Below are positions 59,966-64,000 of a stretch of DNA of 64,000 nt, piece after piece. Where the stretch lies: contig JBAGJY010000005.1 in assembly GCA_037034305.1 (NCBI GenBank), positions 248,001-312,000 on the forward strand. Reading direction: 5' to 3'. The stretch's first letter is position 1; each line of letters starts with the position of its first letter. The stretch is from Streptantibioticus_A sp037034305 (GTDB lineage: Bacteria > Actinomycetota > Actinomycetes > Streptomycetales > Streptomycetaceae). The translations under genes were made by a program, and so were the position numbers. The notes beneath the pieces were generated by a model. It saw only the letters and a program-made list of their open reading frames with translations, made no database searches and was not told where the DNA came from.

Positions 59966-61585
59966 ATGGACCTGCTGCCCTCCGCACATCGGGACACCTT
60001 CGCGCGCGACCACCTGCCGCCGCCGGAGCAGTGGCCCGCCTTACTGCTCGACGCACCACTGCCGCACTACCCGGACCAGCTCAACTGCGGTACCGAACTG
60101 CTGGACGCCAGCGCCGAGCGCTTCGGCCCCGACCGCCCGTGCCTGCGCATGCCGGGCGGCGAGGTGTGGAGCTACGAGGACCTGCGGGCGGCCTCCGACC
60201 GGATGGCGCGGGTGCTGGTGGAGGACCTGGGCGTGGTGCCCGGGAACCGGGTACTGCTGCGCGGCCCCAACTCGCCCTGGCTGGTGGCTTGCTGGTTCGC
60301 CGTGATGAAGGCGGGCGCGGTCGCGGTGACCGTGCTGGCCGCGCACCGCCCCCGGGAGCTTGCGGTGATCTGCCGGATCGCCCGGGTGCGGCACGCGCTG
60401 TGTGACATCCGGTCGCTGGACGACCTGGAGAAGGCCGAGGTGCCGGGGCTGCGCACGGCGGCGTTCGGCGGCGAGGGGCCGGACGACCTGACACGGCTGA
60501 CCCAGCGCAAGCCCGACCGCTTCCCCGCGGTGGCCACCTCGGCGGACGACGTGGCGCTGATCGCCTTCACCTCCGGGACGACCGGGGTGCCGAAGGGCTG
60601 CATGCACTTCCACCGGGACGTGCTGGCCATCGCCGACACCTTCTCCGAACGGGTACTGCGGCCGCGGCGGTCCGATGTCTTCGCCGGAAGCCCGCCGCTG
60701 GGCTTCACCTTCGGGCTGGGCGGCCTGGTCGTCTTCCCGCTGCGTGCCGGCGCCTCCACGCTGCTGCTCGAACGGGCCGGGCCCGAGCCGCTGTTGGAGG
60801 CGGTGACCCGGCACCGGGTGAGCGTGCTGTTCACCGCGCCGACGGCGTACCGCGGCATGCTGGGCTCGCTGGACGCGGGCGGGTACGACATCTCCTCGCT
60901 GCGGCGGTGCGTCTCGGCCGGGGAGAACCTGTCGGCGGACACCTGGCACGCGTGGCACGAGCGCACCGGCATCGAGATCATCAACGGCATAGGCGCCACC
61001 GAGATGCTGCACATCTTCATCTCCGCGTCCGACGGCGCGATCCGCCCGGGCGCCACCGGGCTCCCGGTGCCCGGCTACCAGGCGCGGATCGTCGACGAGT
61101 CGGGCGGCGAACTGCCGGACGGCGAGCCCGGGTTGCTGGCGGTGCGCGGCCCGACCGGCTGCCGCTACCTGGCCGACGAGCGGCAGCGCGACTACGTGCG
61201 CGACGGCTGGAACATCACCGGTGACACCTATGTGCGGGACGCGGACGGCTACTTCACCTACGTGGCACGCGCCGACGACATGATCATCTCGGCCGGGCAC
61301 AACATCGCCGCGCCGGAGGTCGAGGAGGCGCTCTCGCGCCATCCGGACGTGCGCGAGGTGGCGGTGATAGGCATCCCCGACCCGGGTCGCGGACGGATCA
61401 CCAAGGCGTACGTGGTGCTGCGCGACGGCGTGCCGCGGGGCGAGGAGACGGCGCGCGCGCTGCGGGAGTTCGCCAAGGGCGAGATGGTGCCGTACAAGTG
61501 CCCGCGCGAGGTCGCGTTCCTGGACGCGCTGCCACGTACCCCCACGGGCAAGCTGCAGCGCTTCCGGCTGCGCGACCTAGAGTGA
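59966..61585 (+). CDS. Benzoate/2-aminobenzoate-CoA ligase family protein
   Basis: AMP-forming acyl-CoA synthetase (539 aa). Motifs: TSGTTGVPKGCMH (P-loop), GIGATEMLHIFISA, GDTYVRDADGYFTYVARADDMI, and the C-terminal PTGKLQR with the catalytic Lys. The GIGATEMLHIF form is typical of benzoate-CoA ligase-like and 2-aminobenzoate-CoA ligase-like enzymes. It is cotranscribed with a PaaX-type regulator (4-bp gap). The substrate is probably an aromatic acid, not proven. Confidence 0.85.
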   Translation: MDLLPSAHRDTFARDHLPPPEQWPALLLDAPLPHYPDQLNCGTELLDASAERFGPDRPCLRMPGGEVWSYEDLRAASDRMARVLVEDLGVVPGNRVLLRGPNSPWLVACWFAVMKAGAVAVTVLAAHRPRELAVICRIARVRHALCDIRSLDDLEKAEVPGLRTAAFGGEGPDDLTRLTQRKPDRFPAVATSADDVALIAFTSGTTGVPKGCMHFHRDVLAIADTFSERVLRPRRSDVFAGSPPLGFTFGLGGLVVFPLRAGASTLLLERAGPEPLLEAVTRHRVSVLFTAPTAYRGMLGSLDAGGYDISSLRRCVSAGENLSADTWHAWHERTGIEIINGIGATEMLHIFISASDGAIRPGATGLPVPGYQARIVDESGGELPDGEPGLLAVRGPTGCRYLADERQRDYVRDGWNITGDTYVRDADGYFTYVARADDMIISAGHNIAAPEVEEALSRHPDVREVAVIGIPDPGRGRITKAYVVLRDGVPRGEETARALREFAKGEMVPYKCPREVAFLDALPRTPTGKLQRFRLRDLE

Positions 61586-61589
61586 TCAC

Positions 61590-62414
61590 GTGGAAGGGCA
61601 ACGCACCGAGGGGCATACACCGAGTTCCTTGATCCTGACGTTCTTCGGGGCGTACGGCCGGGCGGAGTGCGCGGGCCGGGTGGCGGTCGCCGCGCTGATC
61701 CGGCTGCTGGGCGCCGCGGACGTCGACTCGCAGTCCGTGCGCTCGGCGGTCTCCCGGCTCAAGCGGCGCGGGCTGCTGGTCGCCGACCGGGCCGCCACCT
61801 ACCGGCTGTCGCCGGACGCCACCGAACTGCTGGCGGACGGCGACCGCCGGATCTACCGGCACTCCCCCGCCGCGGGCGCGGACGGCTGGGTACTGGTGGT
61901 CTTCTCGGTGCCGGAGACCGAACGCCACAAGCGCCATCTGCTGCGCTCGCGCCTGTCTAGGCTCGGCTTCGGCACGGCCGCGCCCGGCGTGTGGATCGCC
62001 CCCGCCCCGTTGTACGAGGAGGCCCGGCACACGCTGGACCGGCTCGGCCTGGCGCCCTACGCCGACCTGTTCCGCGGCGACCACCTGGGCTTCCAGCCCA
62101 CCTCGCAGGCGGTGCGCCGCTGGTGGGACCTCGACGCGATCGCCGCCTTGCACCGCGCGTTCCTGGCCGAGCAGCAGCCGGTACTGGCCGCCTGGGCGCG
62201 GCGCTCGCCGGTGTCCCCGCAGGACGCCTTCCGCGACTACCTGCGGGCGCTGGACTCCTGGCGGCGGCTGCCGTACGCGGACCCCGGGCTGCCCGCGGAA
62301 CTGCTCCCCGCCGACTGGCCGGGCGGCGAGGCGGCCCGCGTCTTCGGCGAACTGCACGAACGGCTACGCGAGCCGGGCGCGGAGTTCGTCCGGGCGGTTC
62401 ATCGGATGACGTGA
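61590..62414 (+). CDS. PaaX-family transcriptional repressor
   Basis: A 274-residue regulator. The N-terminal winged HTH (SLILTFFGAYGR…, VDSQSVRSAVSRLKRRGLLVADRAATYRLSP) and the C-terminal PaaX domain (GWVLVVFSVPETERHKRHLLRSRLSRLGFGTAAPGVWIAP) follow the family layout. PaaX proteins bind aryl-CoA thioesters, for example phenylacetyl-CoA, and release the operator. It starts 4 bp after the ligase stop, so the enzyme would make the inducer of its own repressor. Confidence 0.85.
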   Translation: MEGQRTEGHTPSSLILTFFGAYGRAECAGRVAVAALIRLLGAADVDSQSVRSAVSRLKRRGLLVADRAATYRLSPDATELLADGDRRIYRHSPAAGADGWVLVVFSVPETERHKRHLLRSRLSRLGFGTAAPGVWIAPAPLYEEARHTLDRLGLAPYADLFRGDHLGFQPTSQAVRRWWDLDAIAALHRAFLAEQQPVLAAWARRSPVSPQDAFRDYLRALDSWRRLPYADPGLPAELLPADWPGGEAARVFGELHERLREPGAEFVRAVHRMT

Positions 62415-62497
62415 CGGGCGGGGGTGGTGGTCGCTATGGGTGACGTACGCCCGGCGGGAAGCGGCTGGGGCATATCCTGACCACGTCGGAGCGGTTC

Positions 62498-63109
62498 ATG
62501 ACGGTCGAGGAGGTGCGGGTGGTAGCCATGCCTGCGATCGAGCGCCCTGGCCCTAGCGAAGACGAGCTGCTTGCAGCCTTCTTCAACGTCGACCTCTCGT
62601 TGCCCGAGGGCTACCGTGCCGAGCTGATCGAGCGGGAAATCGTCGTGAGCCCGCCGCCCGACGGAGACCATGAGGACGTGCTGGCTTACCTGGTGCGGGA
62701 CGTCTATCAACAGTCCACTTCGAAGCTCCACGTCTCCGGCCACAAAGGCCTTATCACACCCGTTGGCCGATTCATTCCGGATGCCACGATCGGCCGGGAA
62801 GGACTGTTTCGCGGCCAGGAACCATGGGCCAATCCGAAGGGCGTCGTGATGACCGTCGAGGTGACTTCGAGTCGCCCAGGCACGGACCGTGACCCGAAGC
62901 GGCGCGGGTATGCCGCCGCTGGCGTCCCCTTCTATTTGCTGGTCGACCGCACCGATGGCGCGGTCACCCTCTTCAGCAAGCCACGCGACGGGGATTACCG
63001 GGGAAGCGCGCGAGTTCCGTTCGGGGAGCCCCTGGAACTCCCCGCCCCCTTCGAGTTCACCCTCGACACCGCCATCTTTACCTGGCATCCAGCGTCAACC
63101 GCGGCTTAG
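62498..63109 (+). CDS. Uma2-family (putative restriction-endonuclease fold) protein
   Basis: A 203-residue member of the Uma2/DUF820 family, which has a PD-(D/E)XK fold. FIPDATIG contains the metal-binding Asp, VVMTVEVTS the catalytic Glu, and RGYAAAGVPFYLLVDR the conserved strand; EGYRAELIEREIVVSP is the usual entry. Biological role is unknown; these genes are scattered, multi-copy and mobile in actinobacteria and cyanobacteria. ATG 62498 has GGAG 6-7 nt upstream; the ATG at 62528 is an alternative. Its end overlaps the convergent oxidoreductase gene by 32 bp. Codon use looks less GC-biased than its neighbours. Confidence 0.75.
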   Translation: MTVEEVRVVAMPAIERPGPSEDELLAAFFNVDLSLPEGYRAELIEREIVVSPPPDGDHEDVLAYLVRDVYQQSTSKLHVSGHKGLITPVGRFIPDATIGREGLFRGQEPWANPKGVVMTVEVTSSRPGTDRDPKRRGYAAAGVPFYLLVDRTDGAVTLFSKPRDGDYRGSARVPFGEPLELPAPFEFTLDTAIFTWHPASTAA

Positions 63110-64000
63110 GCCCATCCGTCCGCCCTGTGGGCGGCCGTCTGCTACCCGCCTGATAAGGCAGCGCCCACACCGCGCCCGGCCCGGAATACCCCTGCTCCGC
63201 CGCCGCGTGCAGTGTCCAGTTCGGGTCGTACAGGTGCGGACGCGCCAACGCGCACAGGTCGGCGCGGCCCGCCAGGATCAGGGAGTTGACGTCGTCCCAG
63301 GAGGAGATGGCGCCCACCGCGATGACCGGGACGCCCACCTGGTTGCGGATGCGGTCCGCGTACGGCGTCTGGTACGAGCGGCCGAACGCCGGGCGCTCCT
63401 CGGGGACGACCTGGCCGGTGGAGACGTCGATGGCGTCGGCGCCGTGCGCCGCGAAGGCCCGGGCGATCTCCACCGCGTCGCCAGCGGTGGTACCGCCGTC
63501 CGCCCAGTCGGTGGCCGATATCCGTACCGTCATGGGCCGCTGCGCGGGCCACACCTCGCGTACCGCGTCGAAGACCTCCAGGGGATAGCGCAGCCGTCCG
63601 GCAAGGTCGCCGCCGTAGCGGTCGGTGCGCTGGTTGGTCAGCGGTGACAGGAAGCCGGAGAGCAGGTAGCCGTGCGCGCAGTGCAGTTCGAGCAGGTCGA
63701 AGCCCGCGCGGGCGCCGCGTAGGGCGGCGGCCGTGAACTGCTGGCGGATCTCGGCGAGTCCGGCCGCGTCCAGCGCGTGCGGCACCTGGTTCACCCCAGG
63801 CCGGTACGGCAGCGCCGAGGCGGCGGCCAGCGGCCAGTTGCCGTCCGGCAGCGGCTGGTCGATGCCCTCCCACATCAGCCGGGTCGAGCCCTTGCGGCCG
63901 CTGTGGCCGAGTTGCAGGCCGATCGCCGCCGCCGACCGGCCGTGCGTGAAGTCAACGATCCGCCGCCAGGCCTGCTCGTGCCGGTCGGTGTAGAGCCCGG
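63078..64000 (-). CDS. NADH:flavin oxidoreductase (Old Yellow Enzyme, YqjM-like), 5' end outside window
   Basis: The C-terminal 307 codons of an FMN-dependent ene-reductase (family length about 360-380). LQLGHSGRKGSTR carries the substrate-binding His, ELHCAHGYLLSGFLSP and TDRYGGDLAGRLRYPLEV are the family signatures, and MTVRISATDWADGG the phosphate-binding strand. It begins beyond the window edge on the minus strand. It could reduce alpha,beta-unsaturated carbonyls; the physiological substrate is unknown. Its stop lies inside the end of the Uma2 gene. Confidence 0.9.
   Translation of the reverse strand, partial: GLYTDRHEQAWRRIVDFTHGRSAAAIGLQLGHSGRKGSTRLMWEGIDQPLPDGNWPLAAASALPYRPGVNQVPHALDAAGLAEIRQQFTAAALRGARAGFDLLELHCAHGYLLSGFLSPLTNQRTDRYGGDLAGRLRYPLEVFDAVREVWPAQRPMTVRISATDWADGGTTAGDAVEIARAFAAHGADAIDVSTGQVVPEERPAFGRSYQTPYADRIRNQVGVPVIAVGAISSWDDVNSLILAGRADLCALARPHLYDPNWTLHAAAEQGYSGPGAVWALPYQAGSRRPPTGRTDGPKPRLTLDAR

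Overview
The window is very GC-rich, densely coding DNA from an actinomycete, almost certainly the Streptomyces/Kitasatospora family. Indicators are GTG starts, many apparently leaderless starts (TANNNT about 7 nt before the start codon), HemQ-type heme synthesis, NgcEFG and Xyl-type sugar transporters beside a ROK regulator, an HTH-MurA fusion beside aconitase, DUF3000, and a SAV2148-family HEPN protein. From memory, much of the order (cysN-ssu, murC, hemE, fadAB, dxs, rok, ngc, acnA, murA2) resembles a conserved Streptomyces chromosome segment; this was not computed.

Layout. 1-4.7 kb: end of cysN, a sulfonate-type ABC transporter and a CbiX-like chelatase (sulfur/siroheme supply). 5.05-5.9 kb: a phosphotransferase. 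5.9-7.7 kb: a patch of broken genes (two IS5-type transposase remnants, a truncated regulator, a resolvase-like ORF fused to a methyltransferase tail). 7.7-9.7 kb: an exonuclease and a HEPN protein. 10-17.7 kb: glgX/treX, treY and treZ for glycogen-to-trehalose conversion, interrupted by a DUF402 gene and an FHA gene. 17.7-27.1 kb: housekeeping and hypothetical genes (zapE-like, RibD-like reductase, murC, msrB, acetyltransferase, ABC exporter, Pth2-like, P-loop kinase, TIGR04222 protein). 27.4-30.7 kb: hemE-hemY-hemQ. 30.8-33.7 kb: DUF3000, orphan LuxR regulator, RNase D. 34.2-37.5 kb: fadA-fadB. 37.6-43.1 kb: band-7 protein, DsbA-like protein lacking CXXC, PIN/NYN-like protein, glycosyltransferase, amino-acid permease. 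43.5-45.4 kb: dxs. 45.5-53.8 kb: xylFGH, a ROK regulator and ngcEFG. 54.1-58.6 kb: acnA and the divergent HTH-murA. 58.7-62.4 kb: acyl-CoA dehydrogenase, aromatic acyl-CoA ligase and a PaaX-type regulator. 62.5-64 kb: a Uma2-family protein and a truncated flavin oxidoreductase.

The strongest non-coding signals are a DasR-like site on the ngcE promoter, DtxR/IdeR-type iron boxes upstream of acnA, two copies of the same palindrome (ATCTC-N6-GAGAT) in the acnA/HTH-murA intergenic region, 11-bp-phased repeats between hemE and the DUF3000 gene, a 31-bp-spaced direct repeat before the ligase/PaaX operon, and long hairpins at several gene ends. No tRNA, rRNA or CRISPR array was seen. All functional assignments are by reading motifs; no database search was run.
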